8,872 nucleotides of DNA from NCBI RefSeq assembly GCF_004769575.1, contig NZ_RQGA01000015.1:1-8872 (forward strand). Direction: 5' to 3'. Within the stretch, counting starts at the first letter, position 1. Each line of letters starts with the position of its first letter. Below the pieces are notes generated by a model. The model did no database searches. It saw nothing but the letters and a program-made list of their open reading frames with translations, and was not told the DNA's origin. Both the position numbers and the translations under genes were made by a program. Positions 1 to 5,929 of this stretch are shown here, piece after piece. The stretch comes from Leptospira perdikensis (GTDB taxonomy: Bacteria > Spirochaetota > Leptospiria > Leptospirales > Leptospiraceae).

Positions 1-1
1 A

Positions 2-340
2 AACAACACACCTTTCTCCAAAAAGCTAGAAGTCTTCTATCTTTACTCAGCTAAAAAAAGAGGTACTTTGTATGTAATTGAACAACCTTTACTTGTATAT
101 GATAAGCATCCTAACCAGAAAAACATAATCAAAACTAGTTCTGAATTTATTTCATGCTCTAGGTCGATTATAAATTTCAATAATTTTAAATTAGCCGAAG
201 GGTCGAACAAATTTGAAATAATTACTCCTAGAGGCTCACAAATCTTCTTCAATTTTAGAATTAAAAACGGGATATTCCAGTCTTTTCAAAACGAAGACGC
301 AGATGTAAAAATAGGAATAAGCCCTTATCCTATGAAATGA
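2..340 (+). CDS. C-terminal part of an unknown cassette protein (5' truncated by window edge)
   Basis: The frame is open from the first bases of the window to TGA at 338-340, giving at least 112 residues. A TTG at 68 could be read as a start, but the frame continues upstream without a stop, so this is more likely the 3' end of a longer gene. The visible part alternates short hydrophobic stretches with polar, Asn- and Lys-rich ones (for example GTLYVIEQPLLVYDKHPNQ), which suggests a beta-rich soluble domain. I recognise no catalytic motif, membrane segment or named family. The stop lies 8 bases before the attC core at 349, the tight gene-to-attC spacing expected of a cassette. Function unknown. 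Confidence 0.6.
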   Translation, partial: NNTPFSKKLEVFYLYSAKKRGTLYVIEQPLLVYDKHPNQKNIIKTSSEFISCSRSIINFNNFKLAEGSNKFEIITPRGSQIFFNFRIKNGIFQSFQNEDADVKIGISPYPMK

Positions 341-348
341 AAAACTAC

Positions 349-510
349 GCATAACAGCGACTTAACGCTTCGCTTCGGGACTAGCCCTCGCTCGGTCTGC
401 GACACATTCCCCTTCTGTCACTCGTCTGCATCCGCAAACTCCGTGCCAGTCCCTAACGTCCCATCCGGGACTCAGGGTCGGGGAACGTCGAGTAGCCTAG
501 TTCGTTATAC
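349..510 (+). repeat. attC site 1 (possible hybrid, L arms do not pair)
   Basis: R'' GCATAAC is at 349-355 and R' GTTATAC at 504-510; length 162 bp. The body closely matches sites 3-7, including the internal hairpin GTCCC-atcc-GGGAC (458-471). The outer left arm (GACTTAACG, 359-367) has the sequence common to sites 4-7. The right arm (489-497, CGAGTAGCC) is not its complement, whereas sites 2-7 pair perfectly there. R'' and R' also differ at the purine/pyrimidine position. This is the pattern expected if the two halves come from different sites. Confidence 0.85.
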
Positions 511-706
511 GCCATTTTTTAAAATTAAAATAAGGAAATATATTTAGGAATAATCAAAATCAATTTATAGATAAAAAAAGAAAATTTTACGGTAGTTTTT
601 CTTGTTAAAGAGATCATTCTATTCAATTAAAGCGTTTTAACAATACTACTAAAGAATTCTTAAAAAATAGACAAATACAGAAACTAACGTTTCAAATCTT
701 TTTAAC
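511..706. other. AT-rich leader of cassette 1, no gene seen
   Basis: Together with attC site 1 this makes a 366-base gap between genes. The 196 bases outside the repeat are very AT-rich, with stops in all forward frames. There is a Shine-Dalgarno-like AAGGAA at 533-538 without a nearby start codon. I see no convincing promoter, RNA fold or short ORF. It may hold the promoter of the small secreted protein at 707, or be the remains of a lost gene. Confidence 0.45.
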
Positions 707-1003
707 ATGAAATATTCTAAAATTACGATACATTTAGTTTTTATATTCTATTTTTCTATAAATTTTGGATTATATTCAAAACCAAACCAGATTGACTTCT
801 CAAAAGAACAACCAATACATCCCTATTATCAAACTTTAAATGAAGCAAATAGCTTGGATTGTAAAGAAAAACAGCTCTGTATACAAAATTGCTCTGACGG
901 ATCGGTTGCAATTATTACCAACAAATATACTAACAAGCAAAATGTTCGATTGGCCTGCATTTCAGAATGTAGTAAAATCATTTGCACAAAACAGAATAAA
1001 TAA
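707..1003 (+). CDS. Small predicted secreted protein with six cysteines
   Basis: This 98-residue protein has a Lys-containing N-terminus followed by a hydrophobic stretch at about residues 8-22 (ITIHLVFIFYFSINFGLYS). That looks like a Sec signal peptide with cleavage near the Ser-Lys at 24-25; no lipobox cysteine follows. The mature part holds all six cysteines: C52, C58, C62, C84, C88 and C93. They include two C-x3-C pairs separated by 21 residues, an even count that suggests disulfide bonding outside the cytoplasm. No family is recognised. The gene starts about 200 bases into its cassette, unusually far, and lacks a clear Shine-Dalgarno before ATG 707. An overlapping + frame (840-1148) runs into the attC and is not a better candidate. 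Role unknown; a secreted structural or inhibitor-like peptide is only a guess. Confidence 0.6.
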   Translation: MKYSKITIHLVFIFYFSINFGLYSKPNQIDFSKEQPIHPYYQTLNEANSLDCKEKQLCIQNCSDGSVAIITNKYTNKQNVRLACISECSKIICTKQNK

Positions 1004-1030
1004 GAATACAATTCTATTCAAAAAAACGGC

Positions 1031-1158
1031 GTATAACAGCGTCTTCCCGCTACGTTTCGGGACAAGCCCTCACTCGGCCTGCGGCAAATTTTCCGTCTCC
1101 CTAACGCCTTCTACGAAGGCTCAGGGCGGAAAACTTCGGGAAGACTAGTTCGTTATAC
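1031..1158 (+). repeat. attC site 2 (short form, 128 bp)
   Basis: R'' GTATAAC is at 1031-1037 and R' GTTATAC at 1152-1158. The L arms are GTCTTCCCG (1041-1049) and CGGGAAGAC (1137-1145), exactly complementary but different in sequence from those of sites 4-7. The internal hairpin GCCTTC-tac-GAAGGC (1106-1120) replaces the GTCCC/GGGAC hairpin of other sites by paired changes. It lacks about 30 bases of the apical region, including the stretch with CTGTCACTCG. The right end keeps the conserved ACTAGTTC spacer. Confidence 0.88.
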
Positions 1159-2913
1159 GACATGATTTAATAAATTTATAAAAAGGAAAATAAAATGGCA
1201 AATTACGAAGAGAGAATACAAGACACATTTACTGGTGAAATAGCGATTATTAAATCCAACGATTGGTACATCTTTAACCAGAAGAAGGAAAATAAACTGG
1301 CCTCATGGGAAAAAAGAGGTCATAGACTTCATAAACAACAAACCAAAGAAGAAGGTTTAGAAGAAGCAAATCGACTAACTAACGAAGCACTAGAAAATAT
1401 AAAAAACATGAAAAATATCCTAAAATATACATTAGGTATTGATGACAAAATAAATTGGGAATCATTAAAAGATTACAAAAAATTTAAACAATTCAAATTC
1501 GATCTTCAACCTCCTGACTTAAACTCATATCTTTTACAAGCACCAAGATGGTCAATCTTTGAATATATTTTTAAATCGATCACCGTCAAAAGAAAAGCAA
1601 TACTAGAAGAAAAGAGGAAAGAACATGAATTAGCAATGGAAAGATTCAACAAAACCAAAGAACGAAAAATAGCAGAATACGAATTGGAAAAAAAGCAATT
1701 TGAAAAATTACAAGAAAAACACAATAAAGAAGTAGAAGATCTGAAAAGCCGATTCGAAAAAAATGAACCAGAAGCAATTGAAGAATACCTCGATTTAGTT
1801 TTTTCAAAATCAAAATATCCTGATTTTATCACTTTGAGTTATGACTTGCTCTTTGATGAAAGTAGAAAAACAATAGTAGTAAATGTCGAATTACCCGACC
1901 CGGAGTCTCTACCAAAAGAAATTGAATATAAATATATTGCTAGTAGAGATGAATTTACAACAAAGGAACTCAAGAAAAAAGAATTTAGCGAATTGTATGA
2001 AGAAGTGATATCACAAATTGCTATTAGAACTGTTCATGAAATTTTTGAATCCGTCTATACCAATTCCATTGATTTTGTCGTATTAAATGGCTATGTCAAC
2101 TCAATCGACAAAAAAACAGGCAATGATACAATTGCGTGCATCGTTTCAATACAAGCAGAACGTGATTATTTCAATTCATTAAATCTAACCAAAATTTCAG
2201 CTAAAGAATGTATAAAAGGATTAAAAGGTCTAATAGCCAGTGAATTTATAAACCTCGCTCCAGTTAAACCAATATTGAATTTAAATAGAGAAGATAGGCG
2301 AATTATAGAATCTGAGGCTGTAATAGATGATATCGACTCTAACAATAATTTGGCATCTATGGATTGGCAAAAATTCGAAACATTAGTAAGAGATATCTTT
2401 GCTAAAGAATTTGCAGGAGAAGGAGTAGATGTAAAAGTAACTCAAGCATCAAGAGATGCTGGCGTTGATGCCATTATATTCGATCCAGACCCAATTAAAG
2501 GTGGAAAATTTGTCATCCAAGCAAAACGATACAATAACATAGTTGGTGTAAGTGCAGTAAGAGATTTATTTGGCACTGTTATGAATGAAGGAGCAGTTAA
2601 AGGTATTTTAGTCACTACTTCTAATTTTGGGAAAGATTCAATCGAATTTGCTAAAGACAAACCACTTACCCTTATTAGCGGAGCCCACTTAGTTCATTTA
2701 TTTAATAAACACGGATATAATGTTAATATAAAAATTAAACAAAAATAAATCACGTCGTATAACAGCATGTAAACGCTGCACTTCGGGACTTACGCCCTCG
2801 TTTGGTCTGCGACACATTCCCCTCTGTCACTCGCCTGCATTCGCAAGCTACGTGCCAGTCCCTAACGTCCCATCCGGGACTCAGGGTCGGGGAACGTCGT
2901 TTACACTAGTTCG
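1153..2913 (+). mobile_element. Gene cassette 2 (coiled-coil Mrr-type nuclease)
   Basis: Bounded by the cut points in sites 2 and 3. The terminal inverted repeat is 1152-1169 against 2746-2763, GTTATACGAC-A-TGATTTA at the start with the complement at the end except for the fixed A/C mismatch. The end copy overlaps the gene's stop codon. With only 36 bases between R' and the start codon, there is almost no room for a promoter, so expression probably depends on read-through or on a promoter overlapping the repeat. Confidence 0.82.
1195..2748 (+). CDS. Coiled-coil protein with C-terminal Mrr-type restriction endonuclease domain
   Basis: This 517-residue protein has a charged helical N-terminus, then a long Lys/Glu-rich coiled coil at about residues 130-195. 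A mixed alpha/beta middle region spans about 200-375, and a nuclease domain about 388-510. The nuclease domain shows E395, then RDAGVDAI with D425, then VIQAKRY with Q442 and K444. This is the D...QxK form of the PD-(D/E)xK active site found in the Mrr catalytic family (type IV restriction, cleavage of modified DNA). The trailing LVTTSNF and DLFGTVMNEG segments also fit Mrr-like domains. AAGGA at 1183-1187 sits 7 bases before ATG 1195, so the start is well supported. I infer a defence role from the family; the coiled-coil front half is not that of classical Mrr and may sense the target or oligomerise. No methylase partner lies nearby, consistent with a stand-alone enzyme. Confidence 0.85.
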   Translation: MANYEERIQDTFTGEIAIIKSNDWYIFNQKKENKLASWEKRGHRLHKQQTKEEGLEEANRLTNEALENIKNMKNILKYTLGIDDKINWESLKDYKKFKQFKFDLQPPDLNSYLLQAPRWSIFEYIFKSITVKRKAILEEKRKEHELAMERFNKTKERKIAEYELEKKQFEKLQEKHNKEVEDLKSRFEKNEPEAIEEYLDLVFSKSKYPDFITLSYDLLFDESRKTIVVNVELPDPESLPKEIEYKYIASRDEFTTKELKKKEFSELYEEVISQIAIRTVHEIFESVYTNSIDFVVLNGYVNSIDKKTGNDTIACIVSIQAERDYFNSLNLTKISAKECIKGLKGLIASEFINLAPVKPILNLNREDRRIIESEAVIDDIDSNNNLASMDWQKFETLVRDIFAKEFAGEGVDVKVTQASRDAGVDAIIFDPDPIKGGKFVIQAKRYNNIVGVSAVRDLFGTVMNEGAVKGILVTTSNFGKDSIEFAKDKPLTLISGAHLVHLFNKHGYNVNIKIKQK

Positions 2914-2919
2914 TTATGC
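2757..2919 (+). repeat. attC site 3
   Basis: R'' GTATAAC is at 2757-2763 and R' GTTATGC at 2913-2919; 163 bp. The L arms are TGTAAACG (2768-2775) and CGTTTACA (2898-2905), perfectly complementary but different from sites 2 and 4-7, so both strands of the stem have changed together. The internal hairpin GTCCC-atcc-GGGAC (2867-2880) and the ACATTCCCC...GGGGAACGT pairing are present. Confidence 0.88.
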
Positions 2920-3981
2920 GAAATAAGCAAATTTATGAGTAAAAAACTAAAAAATGAACCTATCTCCGAATCTGATATAACTGAATATCTGGATTCAAAT
3001 AACGACTTTAAACTTGAATTAGAAACTTATAAAGTTTGTAAGGAATTCGGTTTAAATGCAAATCATGCAGGCACCTATGAAGATCCAGTGACTAATAAAC
3101 CTAGACAATATGATATCAGGGCTACCTTTCAAAAAAAATCATATTTTATAAAATTTTCTATTGAATGTAAAAATTTGAAAGATTCATTTCCATTAATAAT
3201 TCATAGAACACCATCCCAAGAAAAAGAAGCATATCATGAAATTGTTTACAGCCAAAAGGAAGAGGAAATAGATAATTTCCGATTTCCATCTTTAGAAGAT
3301 ATGGCAAATACAATTCGATTATTTAATTCATTATACATTGAAGGAGATTTTGCAGGAAAATCAAGTTCTCAATTAGGTAGAAGCATTGATAATGAATTTC
3401 AAAGTTCTGATAGTGAAGTTTATGATAAATGGACACAAGCTATATCTTCAGCCTGGGATCTAATTGACGAATCAAAAGAAGATTATCGTAATACTAAAAG
3501 TCAATTCAGTTTTACAGCTATAATTCCAATTTTAGTAATTAGCAACAATACACTTTGGGTAGTTGATTATGATTCAGATGGAAATAGATTAAATAAACCT
3601 TACAAAACTGATTTTTCTAGCTTTTATCTTGCAAAAGATATCTGGACAGGTCAATATGGAGTCGGATATAGTATCTCCCATTTACATATCTTTACACTAG
3701 AAGGATTAAGAACATTTTTTGAAACTTTAACAAAGGATAATTTAGAATTTTTAAAATTTTTTCCATCTGATAAAATACAAGAAGAATTGTTAAAACTTCA
3801 AAAGACCCTATAGACAAGCTTACTTCGCATAACAGCGACTTAACGCTTCGCTTCGGGACAAGCCCTCGCTCGGTCTCCGACACATTCCTCTTCTGTCACT
3901 CGCTCGCATACGCAAGCTACGTGCCAGTCCCTAACGTCCCTCCGGGACTCAGGGTCGAGGAACGTCGTTAAGTCTAATTCG
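2914..3981 (+). mobile_element. Gene cassette 3 (nuclease-like protein)
   Basis: Bounded by the cut points in sites 3 and 4. The terminal inverted repeat is 2913-2928 against 3818-3833: GTTATGCGAA-A-TAAGC at the start, its complement at the end with the same A/C mismatch. The gene occupies nearly the whole unit, starting 15 bases after R' and ending 13 bases before the next R''. Confidence 0.82.
2935..3813 (+). CDS. PD-(D/E)xK nuclease-like protein, unknown family
   Basis: This 292-residue soluble protein has no signal peptide or membrane segment. Near the N-terminus a helix with E28/E30 is followed by HAGTYEDP and RQYDIRA (D60), then FSIECKN with E77-x-K79. The order helix-Glu, Asp, strand with ExK is the core of the PD-(D/E)xK nuclease fold, here with both the Asp and the ExK intact. 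The remaining 200 residues hold a second beta-rich part (FTAIIPILVISNNTLWVVDY, about 195-215) and a leucine/phenylalanine-rich C-terminal helix region. I cannot name a family. ATG 2935 lies only 15 bases after the attC and has no Shine-Dalgarno, so leaderless or read-through translation is likely. A nuclease with a defence role is an inference from the motif and from its neighbours; an inactive DNA-binding relative is the alternative. Confidence 0.72.
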   Translation: MSKKLKNEPISESDITEYLDSNNDFKLELETYKVCKEFGLNANHAGTYEDPVTNKPRQYDIRATFQKKSYFIKFSIECKNLKDSFPLIIHRTPSQEKEAYHEIVYSQKEEEIDNFRFPSLEDMANTIRLFNSLYIEGDFAGKSSSQLGRSIDNEFQSSDSEVYDKWTQAISSAWDLIDESKEDYRNTKSQFSFTAIIPILVISNNTLWVVDYDSDGNRLNKPYKTDFSSFYLAKDIWTGQYGVGYSISHLHIFTLEGLRTFFETLTKDNLEFLKFFPSDKIQEELLKLQKTL

Positions 3982-3987
3982 TTATGC
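3827..3987 (+). repeat. attC site 4
   Basis: R'' GCATAAC is at 3827-3833 and R' GTTATGC at 3981-3987; 161 bp. The L arms GACTTAACG (3837-3845) and CGTTAAGTC (3966-3974) pair perfectly. The spacer before R' is CTAATTC, against CTAGTTC in all other sites. The internal hairpin is GTCCC-tcc-GGGAC. R'' and R' match in this site. Confidence 0.88.
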
Positions 3988-4950
3988 GACATTTTTAAAA
4001 CTAATGAATATATAAGTTTCGAATTGACAAAGTTAAGAAAAAAAAGATTAAAGGATGGTACTTCGAATGAAAACTTTTCTTACAACAATGGTTTTACTAT
4101 TATTCTTATTTTCCTGTAGAACATCAATGCTCAAATGTTCCGAAGAGAACCAATGTCAAAACAACAAAGGCAGATATATCGCTACAGGTGAATTTAAAGA
4201 CATTTATGAAGGAAATACTAAAGTAAGTCCTTTTTTCAATTTTTGGGTTGAACGTATTTTACCTTTCGGACATGGAAAAATGATATATATTCAAGAAAAA
4301 CCAGGATATCTTCGGAACGAATCCCCTATCCATTCTTATGAAGGAGGATGGGATTGGACTCAACTTACCCCAAGCGTAGATTACATAAGCGTATATCATG
4401 GAATAGGGAAAAAAACATTAACTGATGGGACTGTAATTGATACTGAATGGAGTTTCGGTGATCATAAATTCGGTTCACCTGGAAAAATTACTTTTAAGGA
4501 TGGAAGAACAATCTCAGGAACTTGGGGAAAATATTTTCTATGCTCAGGAAATTGTTTAAATGGAACGGGAAGCTGGTCCAGTTCTGCCGGCGGTTGGATT
4601 CAATCAGGAACTTTTACTAATGGAAGCCTAAATGGAAACGGAGTCGAAGAAACAAACGAATATATTTTTACCGGAATTTTTGAACGAAACGGCAAAGTAT
4701 CAGGTAAAGTAAAATGCAAGGTAAATATAACAGATTGTAAAAATTCTATTCCGAAAGGGTACCATTCATCATTATTTTTCGAATAAAAACGTCGCATAAC
4801 AGCGACTTAACGCTTCGCTTCGGGACTAGCCCTCGCTCGGTCTGCGACACATTTCCCTTCTGTCACTCGTTTGCATCCGCAAACTCCGTGCCAGTCCCTA
4901 ACGTCCCGTTCCGGGACTCAGGGGCGGGAAACGTCGTTAAGTCTAGTTCG
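3982..4950 (+). mobile_element. Gene cassette 4 (lipoprotein)
   Basis: Bounded by the cut points in sites 4 and 5. The terminal inverted repeat is 3981-3997 against 4784-4800: GTTATGCGAC-A-TTTTTA at the start, with the complement at the end except for the A/C mismatch. The end copy includes the TAA stop of the gene. The T-run just after the attC could act with the upstream hairpin as a transcription terminator. Confidence 0.82.
4067..4786 (+). CDS. Predicted lipoprotein with MORN-like glycine-rich repeats
   Basis: From ATG 4067 the protein has 239 residues. It starts MKTFLTTMVLLLFLFSC, a lipoprotein signal peptide with lipobox L-F-S-C and lipidated Cys17, so it should be anchored in a membrane. 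An upstream in-frame ATG at 4055 overlaps the only ribosome-binding sequence (AAAGGATGG, 4050-4058); the start at 4067 leaves 8 bases of spacing and gives a cleaner signal peptide, so I prefer it. The body has repeats of the type Y/F-x-G-x-W/F ... G-x-G-K (YEGGWDW, YHGIGKKTLTDGT, SPGKITFKDGRTISGTW, LNGTGSW, LNGNGVEETNEYIFTGIF). These resemble MORN repeats, short beta-hairpins common in spirochaete exported proteins. Six further cysteines could form disulfides. It is the only lipoprotein in the window; the role, perhaps cell-surface, is unknown. Confidence 0.72.
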   Translation: MKTFLTTMVLLLFLFSCRTSMLKCSEENQCQNNKGRYIATGEFKDIYEGNTKVSPFFNFWVERILPFGHGKMIYIQEKPGYLRNESPIHSYEGGWDWTQLTPSVDYISVYHGIGKKTLTDGTVIDTEWSFGDHKFGSPGKITFKDGRTISGTWGKYFLCSGNCLNGTGSWSSSAGGWIQSGTFTNGSLNGNGVEETNEYIFTGIFERNGKVSGKVKCKVNITDCKNSIPKGYHSSLFFE

Positions 4951-4956
4951 TTATAC
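4794..4956 (+). repeat. attC site 5
   Basis: R'' GCATAAC is at 4794-4800 and R' GTTATAC at 4950-4956; 163 bp. The L arms GACTTAACG and CGTTAAGTC pair perfectly, and the internal hairpin is GTCCC-gttcc-GGGAC. R'' and R' disagree at the purine/pyrimidine position, as expected when the two come from different cassettes. Confidence 0.88.
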
Positions 4957-5086
4957 GACATGCTTGGAAATAGACACTTCAAGATTTCAAATCCGTTTGA
5001 TAAGGTTATGATTAGATTATGCGGAAAAAATCAATGTTTAAGATCGCTCCTTAATTAATATATTGCAAAATCACCAATAATAGTGC

Positions 5087-5120
5087 TTGACGCTAGTATC
5101 TTAATACACCAGTATTGACT
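5087..5120 (+). promoter_or_regulatory. higBA promoter: Putative promoter and HigA operator
   Basis: TTGACG at 5087-5092 is a good -35 box. A weak -10 candidate (CAGTAT or AGTATT) lies 17-18 bases on, at 5110-5116. Three copies of the same pentamer are interleaved with it: AGTAT (5095-5099), its reverse complement in AATAC (5103-5107), and AGTATT (5111-5116). They form two overlapping inverted repeats directly upstream of the toxin start. HigA-type antitoxins repress their own operon by binding such palindromes over the promoter, so this is the expected place for the operator. The -10 match is poor, so the promoter call is tentative. Confidence 0.42.
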
Positions 5121-5121
5121 T

Positions 5122-5403
5122 GTGATAAAATCCTTCAGAGACAAAGAAACTGAAGCTATTTGGAATGGTGCTTTATCTAAAAAATTTCCAAAGGATATTC
5201 AAAGAACCGCTAGAAGAAAAATGATCCATATCGATAGTGCTAAAAATCTAGATGATTTAAAAACACCGCCAGGAAATAGGCTACATCAGTTGACTGATGA
5301 TCGATCAGGACAACATTCAATAAGTATTAATATGAAATATAGAATCTGTTTTAACTGGAATAATGGTTCTGTCGAAAATGTTGAAATTATAGATTATCAT
5401 TAA
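5122..5403 (+). CDS. higB: HigB-type mRNA interferase toxin
   Basis: This 93-residue protein has the RelE/HigB fold signature: an N-terminal SFRDKETEAIWNG segment, a basic helix (QRTARRKM, 27-34), LHQLTDDRSGQHSI, then YRICFNW and the terminal EIIDYH. H55 and the C-terminal Y92-H93 line up with residues important in characterised HigB; the catalytic lysine of the Proteus enzyme has no obvious counterpart. HigB cuts mRNA on the ribosome when it is not held by HigA. The start is GTG 5122, and the first in-frame ATG would remove the N-terminal strand. Length is normal for the family and the frame is intact. The toxin precedes the antitoxin, the order typical of hig operons. Unlike most genes here, it appears to carry its own promoter. 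Confidence 0.92.
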   Translation: MIKSFRDKETEAIWNGALSKKFPKDIQRTARRKMIHIDSAKNLDDLKTPPGNRLHQLTDDRSGQHSISINMKYRICFNWNNGSVENVEIIDYH

Positions 5404-5414
5404 GGAGATTTTGT

Positions 5415-5723
5415 ATGAATAAAGAACTTATGAACATTCATCCTGGGGAAATTCTATTAGAGGATTTTCTTAAACCTATGGAATTATCTGCTTATAAACT
5501 TGCACAAAGTACTCTTATCGATCAAAAAAGAATTAGTGAAATTATTCATGGAAAAAGGGCTATTACAGCAGATACCGCTCTCCGATTCTCTAAATTCTTC
5601 GGAAATTCTCCTGAGTTCTGGCTCTCTATTCAAGCTCATTATGATTTAGAAATCAAGCAATATGAATTGAAAAATGAGTTAAGAGCAATAAAGAAATATA
5701 AAGAACAACTTAAAGCTAGTTAA
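5415..5723 (+). CDS. higA: HigA-type antitoxin, XRE-family DNA-binding protein
   Basis: This 102-residue protein opens with NIHPGEILLEDFLKPMELS. A helix-turn-helix follows at about residues 25-62 (KLAQSTLIDQKRISEIIHGK, then AITADTALRFSKFF), and then GNSPEFWLSIQAHYDLE. These are hallmark HigA motifs. It should bind and neutralise HigB and repress the operon. The start is ATG 5415, 11 bases after the toxin stop, with a strong AAGGAG (5402-5407) that overlaps the toxin's TAA. That arrangement favours high antitoxin translation. Full length and intact, so the pair is likely functional. Confidence 0.93.
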   Translation: MNKELMNIHPGEILLEDFLKPMELSAYKLAQSTLIDQKRISEIIHGKRAITADTALRFSKFFGNSPEFWLSIQAHYDLEIKQYELKNELRAIKKYKEQLKAS

Positions 5724-5736
5724 ACCCAAGCACGTC

Positions 5737-5898
5737 GTATAACAGCGACTTAACGCTTCGCGTCGGGACGAGCCCTCGCTCGGTCTACGACACATTCCTC
5801 TTCTGTCACTCGCTCGCACACGCAAGCTACGTGCCAGTCCCTAACGTCCCCTCCGGGACTCAGGGTCGAGGAACGTCGTTAAGTCTAGTTCGTTATAC
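5737..5898 (+). repeat. attC site 6
   Basis: R'' GTATAAC is at 5737-5743 and R' GTTATAC at 5892-5898; 162 bp. The L arms GACTTAACG/CGTTAAGTC pair perfectly, and the internal hairpin is GTCCC-ctcc-GGGAC. The body is nearly identical to sites 4 and 7, suggesting recent common origin or conversion among sites. Confidence 0.88.
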
Positions 5899-5929
5899 GC
5901 AATAAATAAAATATTAATGAGAATCAACA

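Larger units (their letters stand above)
505..1152 (+). mobile_element. Gene cassette 1 (small Cys-rich secreted protein)
   Basis: The boundaries are the G/TT cut points in the R' boxes of sites 1 and 2. The cassette-specific terminal inverted repeat is 504-520 against 1021-1037: GTTATACGCC-A-TTTTTT at the start, with the complement at the end except for the single A/C mismatch. About 185 bases before the gene are AT-rich. They hold a Shine-Dalgarno-like AAGGAA (533-538) with no start codon near it, so the leader may be degenerate or may hold a promoter I cannot pin down. Confidence 0.8.
4951..5892 (+). mobile_element. Gene cassette 5 (HigBA toxin-antitoxin)
   Basis: Bounded by the cut points in sites 5 and 6. 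The terminal inverted repeat is 4950-4967 against 5726-5743: GTTATACGAC-A-TGCTTGG at the start, complement at the end with the A/C mismatch. The 165-base leader (4957-5121) before the toxin holds the putative promoter and operator and no convincing gene. Toxin-antitoxin cassettes with their own promoters are well known in large chromosomal arrays, where they are thought to limit loss of the array. Confidence 0.83.

Noticed and set aside
68..340. TTG at 68 as the start of the first gene
   Set aside because: The frame is open upstream to the window edge without a stop, and TTG 68 has no clear ribosome-binding site at the right distance, so a truncated longer gene is more likely.
489..510. CTAGTTCG in the right arms as part of a tRNA T-loop
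   Set aside because: No acceptor, anticodon or D-arm can be placed around it, and the motif recurs in all eight repeats as the spacer before R'.
840..1148. 102-codon + frame overlapping the small secreted protein
   Set aside because: It runs through most of attC site 2 and overlaps the better candidate, which has a signal peptide and patterned cysteines; likely spurious.
1506..1832. 108-codon frame on the - strand inside the Mrr-type gene
   Set aside because: Shadow of the coiled-coil codons (Ser/Phe-rich translation) inside a well-supported gene. Other antisense frames (43-252, 829-1011, 2442-2660, 3692-3883, 4600-4797, 8039-8221) are rejected for the same kind of reason.
5000..5025. GTTATGATTAGATTATGCGG as a relic of an R' box in the higBA leader
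   Set aside because: Only a fragment resembles the box; no left half, arms or GC-rich body is present, so chance similarity is likely.
4960..5058. 32-codon frame starting just after attC site 5
   Set aside because: The ATG belongs to the terminal inverted repeat, there is no ribosome-binding site, and in such AT-rich DNA an open frame this short is expected by chance. A leader peptide cannot be excluded.
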